From assembly GCA_963832945.1 (NCBI GenBank), contig CAWHVV010000014.1:62001-126000 (forward strand): 64,000 bases of DNA, read 5' to 3'. The DNA comes from JAFEDN01 sp963832945 (GTDB lineage: Bacteria; Pseudomonadota; Gammaproteobacteria; Coxiellales; Coxiellaceae). The first letter of the stretch is position 1. Each line of letters begins with the position of its first letter. The notes under the pieces were generated by a model, which was given only the letters and a program-made list of their open reading frames with translations, made no database searches and was not told where the DNA came from. The position numbers and the translations under genes are program-made. Below are positions 8,350 through 18,232 of the stretch, piece after piece.

Positions 8350-8592
8350 ATGCAACGAAACAGAAAAGAATACACCAAAAATTTTTTACAACAACGTAGT
8401 AAAAAAATTGCCGCGATGATTGACCTTGAGCCAGTGATTATGGTGAGACCGAAATATGAAACGCCGGGCGGGATGGAAGTTTCCGGCAGGTATTATTGCT
8501 ATGCTTCCGACCACGAAATTATCGAGCAGGATATTTGGCGGCGATTGCTCGAATTTTTAGCCACGGCGGAAAACATCACATTAGCAATTTAA
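8350..8592 (+). CDS. Short conserved-looking protein after proC, unknown
   Basis: An 80-residue protein, MQRNRKEYTKNFLQQRSKKI onward, with a central VIMVRPKYETPGGMEVSGRY segment. It starts 9 bp after proC behind a GAAGAGA sequence, so it is probably translated from the same mRNA. The position is where yggT or yggU stands in enterobacteria, but the sequence fits neither. Its end overlaps by 4 bp the end of the convergent membrane-protein gene. Confidence 0.55.
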   Translation: MQRNRKEYTKNFLQQRSKKIAAMIDLEPVIMVRPKYETPGGMEVSGRYYCYASDHEIIEQDIWRRLLEFLATAENITLAI

Positions 8593-9371
8593 ATTTGGTT
8601 ACCCAACTCGATTAACGGCTTATCGTAATATTTTAAATGAATTATCCCGAGACGTGGGAACTCCATATCCACAATGACATAGAGGGTCGCTGTAAAAATT
8701 ATAAAGAAACCCAGTAAGTATACTATGTTATTTTTAATCTGGTTGCTTTGAAGGTCATGCCCTAGAATGAAGGCGGAAATGAACACGATCATAATTAATA
8801 GCAGATAAACCGCCAAAGGTTCATGATACGTGGCGCTGGCCATTCTGGTATTAGTCAACGAAAACATTTGATTTAAGGCCGGAAGTAATATTCTCACAAT
8901 AAAAATCTTTTCGAACCTTTCAGCATCCCCATGCGTTATTGGAATTACCTGATTCCACAATTGGCGTTGTTCGGAATGGGTTTGCGATACGTATTTCTGC
9001 AATTCCGCACTGGAGCGATTTCTATAGGTTTCTACTCTCAAAGCGACATATTGATGGAAAAATTCACGTAGCGGCTCCTGATACCGGGGCTCTAACACAT
9101 CCAGCAAAAAATACGCTGATCTTATGGCGTCCACTTCCGCTATAATCGAATCTCTGCGCACATCATAACGAAACATGGCGCCTGAAAACGTGAAGGCGAT
9201 AAGCAACCCCATTAATCCAAAAATGGCTGGTTTCAATGGTCTCACGCCTTGCGTTTCTTCAGTTTGCATGCGCCTGCCTAAGAGATAGCCCAAAATCAGA
9301 CAGACCAGAATGCCCAAAAGAAAGCAGGAGAGAAATAATCCCATCTCTTGTGAAATCCTTACCATAGCCAA
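8589..9371 (-). CDS. Bestrophin-like (DUF4239-type) membrane protein
   Basis: A 260-residue inner-membrane protein: two N-terminal spans (LSCFLLGILVCLILGYLLG and FGLMGLLIAFTFSGAMF), a soluble central helix region containing RRDSIIAEVDAIRSAYFLLD and an EPRYQEPLREFFHQYVALR stretch, then two C-terminal spans (VYLLLIMIVFISAFILG and IVYLLGFFIIFTATLYVIV). This two-plus-two layout and the GLLIAFTFSGA/DAI..AY motif match bacterial DUF4239 proteins, distantly like bestrophin channels. Transport activity is inference. An inner Met (residue 10) is an alternative start. Confidence 0.65.
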   Translation of the reverse strand: MAMVRISQEMGLFLSCFLLGILVCLILGYLLGRRMQTEETQGVRPLKPAIFGLMGLLIAFTFSGAMFRYDVRRDSIIAEVDAIRSAYFLLDVLEPRYQEPLREFFHQYVALRVETYRNRSSAELQKYVSQTHSEQRQLWNQVIPITHGDAERFEKIFIVRILLPALNQMFSLTNTRMASATYHEPLAVYLLLIMIVFISAFILGHDLQSNQIKNNIVYLLGFFIIFTATLYVIVDMEFPRLGIIHLKYYDKPLIELGNQI

Positions 9372-9461
9372 TGGTATTCTATCTTTAGAAAATTTTCCAT
9401 ATATTGCCGGGATTTTTGAATTGGGCTAGACTGGGTTATTTTTTATTAACAGGAGAATTTG

Positions 9462-9794
9462 ATGAGTGAGTTAATTAAATCCATCGATGACGCGCATTTT
9501 AATGCCGAAGTTATTGAAGCGGAAGGTCTGGTCTTGGTCGATTTTTGGGCTGAATGGTGTGGTCCCTGTAAAATGATCACTCCGGTTCTGGAACAGATTG
9601 CGACGGAATTGGGTTCCAAAATCAAAATCGTAAAAGTGAATGTGGATAATAATCCGCAGTCGCCCAATCAGTATGGTGTGCGCAGTATCCCCAACCTGAT
9701 TCTGTTTAAAAAAGGAGTGGTGATTGGCAATATGGTTGGAGCGATGCCCAAATCGAAATTGTTAGAGTTTATAAATGCGCATTCGGCCGGATAA
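9462..9794 (+). CDS. trxA: Thioredoxin 1
   Basis: A 110-residue cytoplasmic disulfide reductase with the redox motif WAEWCGPCKM, VLVDFWAEW strand, KVNVDNNPQSPNQYGVRSIP with the cis-proline (SIPNL), and LILFKKGVVIGNMVGA. The ATG at 9462 follows AGGAGAA by 6 bases; an in-frame TTG one codon upstream is not needed. Placement directly before rho is the classical trxA-rho arrangement of gammaproteobacteria. Confidence 0.95.
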   Translation: MSELIKSIDDAHFNAEVIEAEGLVLVDFWAEWCGPCKMITPVLEQIATELGSKIKIVKVNVDNNPQSPNQYGVRSIPNLILFKKGVVIGNMVGAMPKSKLLEFINAHSAG

Positions 9795-9859
9795 AACCAT
9801 CGGCATTGGTGAAAATAATTTTCGTATTGACAAAACTGGATAATCAGCTAAACTAATGG

Positions 9860-9899
9860 CCAAGGATGATTATCCTTGGAGTCTGGTTTCCCGGACTCC
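9860..9899 (+). promoter_or_regulatory. Two stacked hairpins in the trxA-rho leader
   Basis: CCAAGGATgattATCCTTGG forms a perfect 8-bp stem and is followed at once by GGAGTC...GACTCC around a 10-base loop. The pair lies in the 222-bp untranslated region before rho, where leader structures and Rho autoregulation are known in E. coli. No U-run follows the first stem, so a simple intrinsic terminator for trxA is unlikely. The regulatory role is inference. Confidence 0.4.
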
Positions 9900-10016
9900 T
9901 TAAAATCCAATCGGCTATCCCCATTTCCATCATCTCACGTTGATCTTTTTGGGCGTTTTTACTTGTACATCAGATAGTTACGATTTGGGCCAGTTAACCC
10001 TTACGTGTGAGGCATT

Positions 10017-11268
10017 ATGAATCTTACTGAATTGAAACAAAAAATTCCATCCGAATTAATGAGTATGGCCCAGCAATTGGGTATTGAGCGGGTCAGCAAT
10101 CTCCGCAAACAGGATCTGACCTTTGCTATTTTAAAGAGTCAAGCCCAAAAGGGTGAGGATATTTATGGCGATGGCGTTTTGGAAATTTTGCAGGACGGTT
10201 TTGGATTTCTGCGTTCCGCGCCGTATCTGGCAGGCCCGGACGATATCTACGTTTCTCCCAGCCAAGTCCGCCGTTTTGGTTTACGGACCGGCGACAGCGT
10301 GTCCGGTAAAATTCGCCCACCGAAAGAAGGCGAGCGTTATTTTGCGTTGTTGCAGGTGGAAACAATTAACTTTAGATCCTCCCGAAGAACTTAAAAACAA
10401 GATTGTGTTTGAGAGTCTCACGCCACTATTTCCCAATGAACGATTAACCCTGCAATTGGGCAACGGCAGTACTGAAGATATCACCGCCCGCATGATAGAT
10501 CTGGTGGCGCCCATTGGTAAAGGTCAGCGCGGTTTGATCGTTTCCCCGCCGAAGGCTGGTAAAACCATGATGCTGCAGAATATCGCGCATTCCATAGCTG
10601 AAAATTACCCCGAATGTATCCTGATGGTTTTATTGATTGACGAGCGTCCTGAAGAAGTGACGGAGATGGAGCGTTCCGTAAAAGGTGAAGTGGTTGCTTC
10701 TACTTTTGACGAGCCCGCGACTCGCCACGTTCAGGTAGCCGAAATGGTCATAGAAAAAGCCAAACGATTGGTTGAACATGGCCGGGATGTGGTTATCCTG
10801 CTCGATTCGATCACCCGACTGGCCCGCGCTTACAACACGGTCGTACCGGCTTCGGGTAAAGTGTTGACGGGTGGTGTGGATGCAAACGCCTTACAACGGC
10901 CCAAGCGATTTTTCGGTGCGGCGCGAAATATTGAAGAAGGCGGCAGTTTAACTATTATCGCCACTGCTCTGGTGGACACAGGTTCCAAGATGGACGATGT
11001 GATTTACGAAGAATTCAAGGGTACTGGAAATATGGAAGTTCATCTGGACCGGCGAATTGCGGAGAAACGTCTGTTTCCCGCGCTCAACATTAATCGTTCC
11101 GGCACCCGTCGCGAAGAACTGATTACCAAGCCGGATGAACTGCAGAAAATGTGGATTCTGCGTAAAATTCTCCATCCGATGGACGAATTGGCCGCCAATG
11201 AATTTTTAGTGGAACGGTTAAAATTAACCAAAGCTAACGATGATTTCTTTGACTCCATGAAGGGATAA
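10017..11268 (+). CDS. rho: Transcription termination factor Rho (one frameshift)
   Basis: Hexameric RNA helicase that terminates transcription. The N-terminal frame (from MNLTELKQKIPSELMSMAQ) carries the RNA-binding cold-shock fold: YGDGVLEILQDGFGFLRS and PDDIYVSPSQVRRFGLR. Near 10,373 the frame moves by one base; the second frame holds Walker A (SPPKAGKTMMLQ), LLIDERPEEVTEM, the Q-loop region TGGVDANALQRPKRFFGAAR and the RSGTRREELI end. An extra A in aactttAgatcct accounts for the shift. Because rho is normally indispensable and both halves are perfectly conserved, I read this as a sequence error rather than a broken gene. Total about 417 residues, the family length. Confidence 0.93.
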
Positions 11269-11280
11269 AAAAGCGCAGAG

Positions 11281-11359
11281 AATTTTCTACGAAAATTATT
11301 TTTATAAAGGTGATTTATTTTATTAAATCAAATGGTTAAAATTCGTGCGGGAATTGGTG
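11281..11359. repeat. Right-end fragment of miniature element A
   Basis: This 79-bp stretch matches the right part of element A (compare 662-740): an ATTTTCTACGAAAATTATTT block, then AT-rich sequence, then the degenerate terminal repeat GCGGGAATTGGTG. The left two-thirds of the element are missing. It fills the space between rho and rsmB and ends at the base before the rsmB ATG. Confidence 0.6.
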
Positions 11360-12679
11360 ATGCGGGTTAACAGCCGTGCTATCGCCGCCCAAATACTCGC
11401 CGGCGTGATCCGTGACAGGCGCTCGCTGGCGGAACTGCTTCGACAGAAAATTCCTGATACGTTAGCCGCTCGCGATCAGGCGCTGGTTAAAGAGTATTGT
11501 TTCGGCGTGTTACGGTGGTACGAACGATTAAAAAGCATCGCTGCTTTGCTGGTATATAAACCGCTGAAATCCCGAGAGCAGGAGATTGCCGCGCTATTGT
11601 TGGTTGGACTTTACCAGCTTATCTATTTAAATACGCCTTCACATGCCGCGGTATCTGAAACCGTCGCAGCAGCACAAGTCCTCAAAAAAGCATGGGCAAA
11701 GGGATTGATTAATCAGGGTTTGCGTCAGTTTCTTAAGCGAAAAAATTTTTTTCTGGAAAAGGCGGATGCGGACGAAACAGGCCGGTTTTCCCATCCACAA
11801 TGGATGATCGACGCCATTAAAGCCGCATGGCCTGGGTATTGGGAATCCATTCTGACTGAGAACAATCATCAGGCGCCGCTGTTTTTGCGCGTCAATTTAC
11901 GAAAAAATTCCCGCGAAGAATACCGGCTGCGTCTGCGGCAACATCAGATTAATTCTTTTATTGTAGAGGATTTGCCCGCGGCATTACGGTTAGAGCAACC
12001 CCTGGCGGTAGAGCTTTTGCCAGGATTTAGTGAAGGGCGCTGTAGTGTGCAGGATCCGGCCAGTCAATACATCGTGGAGCTGCTCAATTTAAAGCCTCAA
12101 CAGCGCATACTGGATGCCTGTGCTGCTCCCGGGGGGAAAACCTGTCATATACTGGAAGCGGCGCCGGACCTGGCGGAATTAATCGCTATTGATCAGAACG
12201 CTGACCGGTTACGCCGGGTAGAAGAAAATATTGTCCGGTTGCAGTTATCGTCAACAGCATTACGGTTATTGGCCGCGGACGCTTCAGATCCCAAACAATG
12301 GTGGGATGGGCGGCAATTCGATCGTATTTTACTGGATGCGCCCTGCTCGGGTACCGGAGTGATCCGCCGCCATCCCGATATTAAAATTTTACGCGAGCCT
12401 TCTGACATTATGGCCGGCGCACGTCAGCAAATGCGATTGCTCACGGTATTATGGCCATTGTTAAAACCTGGCGGTCATTTGCTCTATACAACCTGTTCTA
12501 TTTTTACCGAGGAAAACACGGAAACGATTGAAAGTTTCTGCCGGGATCATCACGATGCCGTTTCTTTACCTGTCGCCTTAAAACCCGGCATTCCGCAAAA
12601 AATAGGGCATCAATTATTGCCTGTCGCGCAAGGTAGTGATGGCTTTTATTATGCACTACTCACTAAAAGCTGTCCGTAA
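11360..12679 (+). CDS. rsmB: 16S rRNA m5C967 methyltransferase RsmB
   Basis: SAM-dependent methyltransferase modifying C967 of 16S rRNA. N-terminal NusB-like domain (AAQILAGVIRDRRSLAELL, then LLVGLYQLIYL, HAAVSETVAAA) and C-terminal catalytic domain with VQDPASQYIVELL, motif I DACAAPGGKTCHILE, the DAPCSGTGVIRRHPDIK motif with the catalytic Cys, and LLYTTCSIFTEENTETI with the second Cys. I choose ATG 11,360 (MRVNSRAIAAQ); a frame five codons longer would start inside the repeat. In E. coli rsmB (sun) follows fmt; here it follows rho instead. Confidence 0.92.
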   Translation: MRVNSRAIAAQILAGVIRDRRSLAELLRQKIPDTLAARDQALVKEYCFGVLRWYERLKSIAALLVYKPLKSREQEIAALLLVGLYQLIYLNTPSHAAVSETVAAAQVLKKAWAKGLINQGLRQFLKRKNFFLEKADADETGRFSHPQWMIDAIKAAWPGYWESILTENNHQAPLFLRVNLRKNSREEYRLRLRQHQINSFIVEDLPAALRLEQPLAVELLPGFSEGRCSVQDPASQYIVELLNLKPQQRILDACAAPGGKTCHILEAAPDLAELIAIDQNADRLRRVEENIVRLQLSSTALRLLAADASDPKQWWDGRQFDRILLDAPCSGTGVIRRHPDIKILREPSDIMAGARQQMRLLTVLWPLLKPGGHLLYTTCSIFTEENTETIESFCRDHHDAVSLPVALKPGIPQKIGHQLLPVAQGSDGFYYALLTKSCP

Positions 12680-13213
12680 AAGATGCTGATTTTTCAACTG
12701 GACGTAATAATTGGCAGAATAGCCGAGAAATTCCAGTTCCTGGTCGTTGAGAGGACGAACGCGGCGGGCGGGTGAGCCTAGCCATAGGTATCCGCCGGTG
12801 AGGGTTTTACCGGGAGTCACCAGACTGCCGGCTCCGATGATAACATTTGATTCGACGGTCACGCCGTCCATGAGGCACACGCCCATGCCTACCAAACAGC
12901 GGTCGCCGATGCGGCAACCGTGCAAAATACAGCGATGCCCCACCGTAACGTCATTGCCAATAACGGTGGCGTAGCCTTGAGGATTGAATTTTCCGGCATG
13001 CGTGACATGGATTATTGTGCCATCCTGAATATTACTGCGCTTGCCGATGGAAATGACATTGATATCGGCGCGGACAACGGCCATCGGCCATAGGGAACAG
13101 TCTTCATCGAGAACCGCCTGGCCTATCACCAACGCGGTCTCATCCACAAATGCAGATGGGTGTATCTGCGGTGTTAATTGACCAAATTGACGGATGGACG
13201 CATTAATTTTCAT
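12656..13213 (-). CDS. yrdA: Gamma-carbonic-anhydrase-like hexapeptide protein (YrdA family)
   Basis: A 185-residue left-handed beta-helix protein of the YrdA/PaaY/gamma-CA family. Zinc-ligand pattern: IIHVTHAG, and VTVGHRCILHGC with the H....H spacing typical for the trimer-interface metal site. Hexapeptide turns run through VIGNDVTVGHRCILHGCRIG and VTVESNVIIGAGSLVTPG. Whether it is an active carbonic anhydrase cannot be read from sequence. It overlaps the end of rsmB tail to tail by 24 bp. Its Shine-Dalgarno (GAGAGGT) lies inside the terminal repeat of miniature element C. Confidence 0.9.
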   Translation of the reverse strand: MKINASIRQFGQLTPQIHPSAFVDETALVIGQAVLDEDCSLWPMAVVRADINVISIGKRSNIQDGTIIHVTHAGKFNPQGYATVIGNDVTVGHRCILHGCRIGDRCLVGMGVCLMDGVTVESNVIIGAGSLVTPGKTLTGGYLWLGSPARRVRPLNDQELEFLGYSANYYVQLKNQHLLRTAFSE

Positions 13214-13221
13214 CGTTGTGA

Positions 13222-13402
13222 ATACCTCTCACACCTGAAGATGCAAAGTTTTAGCGCCCAGTGACCGAGCAATCGCCGAGTTGCGATTGAGCCAAAGCGC
13301 CGGAATACTCATTGTATTTCAAGATTTGGCGATTGAGCAACTCGGCGAGTGCGATGTGTCAATGGGATGCTAAAACTTTGCATCTTCAGGTGTGAGAGGT
13401 AT
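13222..13402. mobile_element. Miniature element C with 34-bp perfect terminal repeats
   Basis: Terminal arms 13,222-13,255 and 13,369-13,402 are perfect inverses: left begins ATACCTCTCACACCTGAAGA and ends TTTTAGC. Inside, a second inverted pair (GCCGAGTTGC near 13,274 and GCAACTCGGC near 13,337) makes a two-level hairpin. There is no coding capacity. It separates the divergent yrdA and uvrD genes, so it occupies their promoter region. Confidence 0.75.
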
Positions 13403-13437
13403 ATACCTCTAAAAATTATTCTTTGCTACAATGCGGC

Positions 13438-15600
13438 ATGGAAAGTTTATTGCAATCTCTCAACGACGCCCAACGCGCCGCTGTTTCCGCGCCGCCGGGG
13501 CATCTGTTGATACTGGCCGGAGCAGGGAGTGGCAAAACCCGGGTGCTGGTGCATCGCATGGCCTGGTTAATGGTTCATGAACATGTTTCTCCGTATTCTA
13601 TTTTATCCGTTACTTTTACCAATAAAGCGGCTTATGAAATGCGTTCGCGAATTGAAACGTTACTGGGAATTCCGCTCGCGGGTATGTGGGCGGGTACTTT
13701 TCATGGTTTGGCGCATCGTCTATTGCGAACGCATTGGGAAGCGGCCGGCTTGCCACAATCTTTTCAGATTCTCGATGCCGATGATCAGTACCGTTTCATT
13801 CGACGGGTCCATAAAAATTTAGAGCTGGATGAAACCCGCTGGCCGCCGAAGCAATCACAATGGTTTATCAATAAAAATAAAGAAGAAGGACTGCGTCCGA
13901 AAACTCCCGGCGGGGATGGATAATTATTTTGATGAAGTCATGCAGAAAGTGTATGGCGCTTACGAGGAAATATGCCGTCTCAGCGGGCTGGTGGATTTTT
14001 CAGAATTATTATTGCGGTCTCTGGAAGTATTGCAGCAACATGAAGAGATAAGAACGCACTATCAGCAGCGTTTCCGCCACATTCTAGTGGATGAATTTCA
14101 GGATACCAATGTCAATACAGTATAGCTGGCTGAAATTACTGGCGGGTGAAAATAATTGGTTAATGGCGGTGGGAGATGATGATCAATCCATTTATAGCTG
14201 GCGCGGCGCTAAAATTGAGAATATGCAGCGTTTCACCCAGGAATTTCCGGATGTGAAAACTATCCGTCTGGAGCAAAATTATCGTTCCACCGGCGCCATT
14301 CTGCAGGCTGCCAATGCCGTGATCAGCCGCAATCGAAATCGTTTAGGAAAAAATTTATGGACTCACGGCGAAACCGGCGTTCCCATCACTTTATACACTG
14401 CTTTTAATGAGCGTGACGAAGCGCATTATGTGGTTTCAACTATTCGCGAATGGGCAAGGCAGGGTTATGCCTATAAAGATATGGCGATTTTATATCGTTC
14501 TAACGCACAGTCGCGTATTTTAGAAGAACAGCTGCTCGATGCGCGGATAGCGTATCATATTTACGGTGGCTTAAAATTTTTCGAGCGTGCTGAAATTAAG
14601 GATGCCCTGGCGTATTTGCGATTATTGGCTAATCCCCACGACGATGGCGCTTTCGAGCGAGTGGTGAATTTGCCGACCCGTGGTATTGGTGAAACCACTC
14701 TGAATGTACTGCGTGAAAAAGCCCGTCTGAATACGATTTCTTTATGGCATGGCGGCCGAGCAGGTGATTGCGAATGGGGAATTGTCCAGCCGGGCAGCGA
14801 ATGCCTTGCAGGCTTTTTTAAATTTAATCCGTACGCTTGCGCAGAATGGTCAAACTAAAACCCTGGATGAGAAAACCAATGAGATGTTGCATACCACTGG
14901 TTTACTGGCGCACCATGCCAAAGATAAAACTGAAAAGGGCGTTTCGCGGATAGAAAATTTGGAAGAGCTTATCTCTGCTACCCGACAATTCCGTCCGCGC
15001 GAAGAGGAAGAAAATTTAACATTGCTGGATGCGTTTTTGGCGCACGTGGCTCTGGAAGCCGGAGAAGGGCAGGCCGCCGCGAATGCAGATTGTGTGCATC
15101 TGATGACGTTGCATTCCGCAAAAGGTCTGGAATTCCCTATCGTTTTTATGGTTGGACTCGAGGAAGAGTTATTTCCGCATAAGATGTCGATGGAAGAAGG
15201 CAGCGGTTTGGAAGAAGAGCGTCGTTTATGTTATGTGGGCATGACCCGCGCCATGCAGCGGCTCTATTTTTCCTATGCGGAAACGCGCTTTCTGCATGGC
15301 ATGGAAAAATTTAATGTGCCTTCACGTTTTATAGCGGAAGTTCCGTCGGAACTGATTGAAGCGGTGCGTCCTGCGGTGCAAATTTCCCGCCCGTCCGCTT
15401 TTCGGGAATATCCCGCGGAAGAAGACATTTCCCAGATACCGGGTTTCCGGATAGGTCAGCGCGTGAAGCACGCCCGTTTTGGCACAGGCCTGATTGTAGG
15501 CGCCGAAGGCAAGGGTGACCATACGCGCATTCAGGTCAAATTCGATCGACATGGCGTCAAGTGGCTGGTGGCCGGTTTTGCGAAACTCGAACCGGCATAA
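13438..15600 (+). CDS. uvrD: DNA helicase II UvrD (three frameshifts)
   Basis: Superfamily 1 helicase of nucleotide excision and mismatch repair. Reading the four frames in order gives all motifs: LNDAQRAAVSAPPGHLLILA and Walker A AGAGSGKTRVL, VTFTNKAAYEMR, ILVDEFQDTN, GDDDQSIYSWRGA, LEQNYRST, then LMTLHSAKGLEFPIVFMVGL and RRLCYVGMTRAMQRLYF, ending in a Tudor-like VKHARFGTGLIVGAEGKG. Shifts lie near 13,900, 14,112 and 14,750. The start MESLLQSLNDAQ at 13,438 is preferred over an upstream Met. Length sums to about 720 residues, normal for UvrD. Presumed intact in the organism. Confidence 0.92.
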
Positions 15601-15676
15601 GAGTGTCTAAGCCTGAGTTAGACAAACGGCTTAACGATGCTTACGTATAAGGTAGTGAGTTTTCTATGGCGCACTG

Positions 15677-15713
15677 ATTCGTAATCAGTAGGTCGAGTGT
15701 TCGATTCACTTCA
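15677..15713. repeat. attL-like repeat: 3' part of tRNA-Thr(CGT)
   Basis: The 37-base segment recurs at 31,899-31,935 with one mismatch. With its left context (from 15,672) it forms a tRNA anticodon arm ACTGA-TTCGTAA-TCAGT, anticodon CGT (Thr), followed by a variable loop and T-arm (GAGTGTTCGATTCACTT) and an acceptor strand CATCGGC. No convincing D-arm or matching 5' acceptor strand precedes it within normal distance, so I do not call an intact tRNA. Tyrosine integrases often use such tRNA 3' ends as attachment sites, and the split integrase lies just inside the other copy. Confidence 0.7.
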
Positions 15714-16517
15714 TCGGCATAATAAAATCAAAGGGTTAAAATTTATTTTCGCAATAAGTCAATTCTGTGTAGAATATATGTAGAATGATTGGGAAGGCTT
15801 GGGGTCTTCAGGTCTTCTTGGGTCTTCTTTTCTAAACTCGGTCCACTTTTATAAATTATATGGTGTATTGTCTAAGTGAGCTTATATTGCGCATCCCTGG
15901 ATTGTTGCCGTAGGCGATACTACAGGCTAAAATCAACTTTTCCCGTAGATTTAAAAGTTTTTATTTAGGAATCACACGATGCGATTCTTGCTTGATACAA
16001 ATATTTTAATTCCTCTTGAAGACTCAAATGTGGTGCTTGGCAAGAGTTTCGCCGGCTTCGTGAGACTTGCGATGCAGCATGGCCATTCACTTTTTTATCA
16101 CCCTGCATCTAAAAAAGATATAGCTCGTGATGTCAATGAAGAAAGACGACAAAGAACGTTGGAGAGGCTCTCTAAATATATAGAGTTGCCCAATCCGCCT
16201 TTGTGTATATGGAACGAATCTGTAGTTAATGAAAATGATGCAGTTGATAATGAAATTTTGTATGCAATCAAACGTGATGCAGTTCATGCTTTAGTTACAG
16301 AAGATCATGGGATACATGCTAAAGCAAAAAGCTATAATCTTGGGCACCGTGTTTATTATATTCAAACCGCCGAAGCTTGGCTTAATCAGTTACACAGTGA
16401 ACATCCTGTAGTATTACCTAATATATCCGAAGTAGAGTTATATTTATTAGATGTGAATCTAGGTTTTTTTGATAGCCTAAGGGATTCTTATCGTGGTTTT
16501 AATGATTGGTTCTCTAG

Positions 16518-18232
16518 GAGTCTGTCGGACTTTTCCTTGATTAACCCAAAAGAACCTTGGGCAAAGATTTTTTTCAGCAGCAAGGACAACAGATTCCCCC
16601 TCTCTAAAAAACAGTTGGCTCACGTCATTAAAAAACGACCAAAAAATAAAAATAACTCATTGATTTTTAAAAATTAAATCGATATAATTATTCATATTAA
16701 TCACTGTGTGGAGCGATGATGACATCTGTTTTTAAAAGTTATGATAGAGACACGGACTATCTTTTGCCGCCATCCATTACGGATTGGCTTCCTAAAAATC
16801 ATTTAGCTTATTTTGTTGTCGACATCGTTGAGAAGCTGGATTTTTCTGAAATTAAGCAACGTTATTCACTGGGTGGGGCTAAAGCCTATGCGCCCGAAAT
16901 TTTGATCGGTTTATTGTTTTACGGCTATATGACGGGTGTTTTTTCGAGTCGTAAAATTGAAGCAGCCACAAGGGAGTCTTTGGCATTCCGCTATATTGCC
17001 GCTAACCAGCACCCGGATCACGACACTATCGCCGACTTTAGAAATCGATTTCTCCCGCAACTGGAAAAAATATTTTTACAGATACTGGTGATTGCCGGTG
17101 AAATGGGTATCCGGAAAGTGGGAAGTATTAGCCTGGATGGAACAAAAGTGAAGGCAAATGCAAGCAAACACAAAGCATTATCGTGGGGCTATGCGAATAA
17201 ATTGGAGGAGCAATTAAAAGCCGAAATAAGAGATTTACTCCGGGAGGCAGAGAGAGTCAATCAGACTGACAATGAAGATAAGGGAGTCAATATTCCTGAA
17301 GAAATTACCCGTCGTGAAAATCGTTTAAAAGCGATAGATGAAGCGAAAAAAAAGATAGCAGCCAGGGCGAGGAACGCTACGCGCGTGAAAAAGAGGAATA
17401 CGATCTGAAGGTGAAAAAGCGGGAAGAAATCAAAAATAGTGGCCAGTCACCCAAAGGAAAATCACCTGCCGCCCCATCGGCTGAACCACTGGATAAAGAT
17501 CAGGTAAATCTGACGGATGAAGAGTCCCGAATTATGAAAGTGAGCGACGGTGGTTTTGAACAATCTTATAATGCTCAGGCCGGTGTAGATATTGATAGCC
17601 TGCTCATTGTTGCTGCGCATGTCAGTATTAATACTAATGATAAAAAAGAAATTATTCCTGCCATTCAGGAATTACAGAAACTGCCAGAATCCGTTGCCGT
17701 GGTTAAAGATCTTTTAGCGGATACGGGTTACCACAGCGCGGCCAATATTGAGGCGTGCCTGGCAGAGGGGATAAATCCATTGATCGCAGAGAAACGTGAA
17801 AAACACCATCCATCTCCCGCGGAACGTTTTGGTGAGCCAGAGCCACTGGGAGAAAATGCAACGACTGCAGAACGTGCTTCACACCGATTAAAAACACAGG
17901 AAGGTAAAAAACTGTATGCGAAACGAAAATCAACGGTGGAACCTGTTTTTGGTATTATCAAACAGGTTATGGGCTTTCGACAGTTCATGTTAAGGGGGTT
18001 CGAGAAGGCAAAAGGTGAATGGAAATTAATGGCTACTGCCTGGAATATCAAAAGATTGCATCAAATTGCAGTCAATGGAGCATAAATAAAGAACAGGTAA
18101 GTGGTGTTTTTCGAAAATTTATATAACAGTACTAAAAATCTTCTCAAATTTTTTTCAATTAACCATATATAATTTGGGCGTATTGGTTTTTTGAAATAAT
18201 TTTATTTCCAGTGCCATCATTCCGACAGACTC
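16518..18232. mobile_element. IS1182-family insertion sequence
   Basis: A 1,715-bp element with terminal repeats GAGTCTGTCGGA and TCCGACAGACTC and a 4-bp CTAG target duplication (16,514-16,517 and 18,233-18,236). Palindromic 4-bp targets are typical of IS1182 relatives. Precise removal restores the reading frame of the host gene, which confirms the ends. About 200 bp at the left and 147 bp at the right lie outside the transposase ORF. Confidence 0.88.
16716..18085 (+). CDS. IS1182-family transposase (one frameshift)
   Basis: DDE transposase with the N-terminal DUF772 domain (LPPSITDWLPKNHLAYFVVD, LLFYGYMTGVFSSRKIE, HPDHDTIADFRNRF), first Asp in GSISLDGTKVKANASKH, a charged coiled spacer, second Asp in DLLADTGYHSAANIEACL, and the Glu motif KSTVEPVFGIIKQVMGFRQF. 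The frame shifts near 17,370 between ARA and EERYAREKEEYD. An A8 run at 17,343 could also be a slippage site, but the family is not usually frameshift-regulated, so a sequence error is more likely. About 455 residues in total. Confidence 0.88.

Noticed and set aside
15637..15717. Complete tRNA-Thr gene
   Set aside because: Anticodon and T-arms fold well, but about 33 bases separate a possible 5' acceptor strand from the anticodon stem and no D-arm forms; kept only as an att/tRNA fragment.
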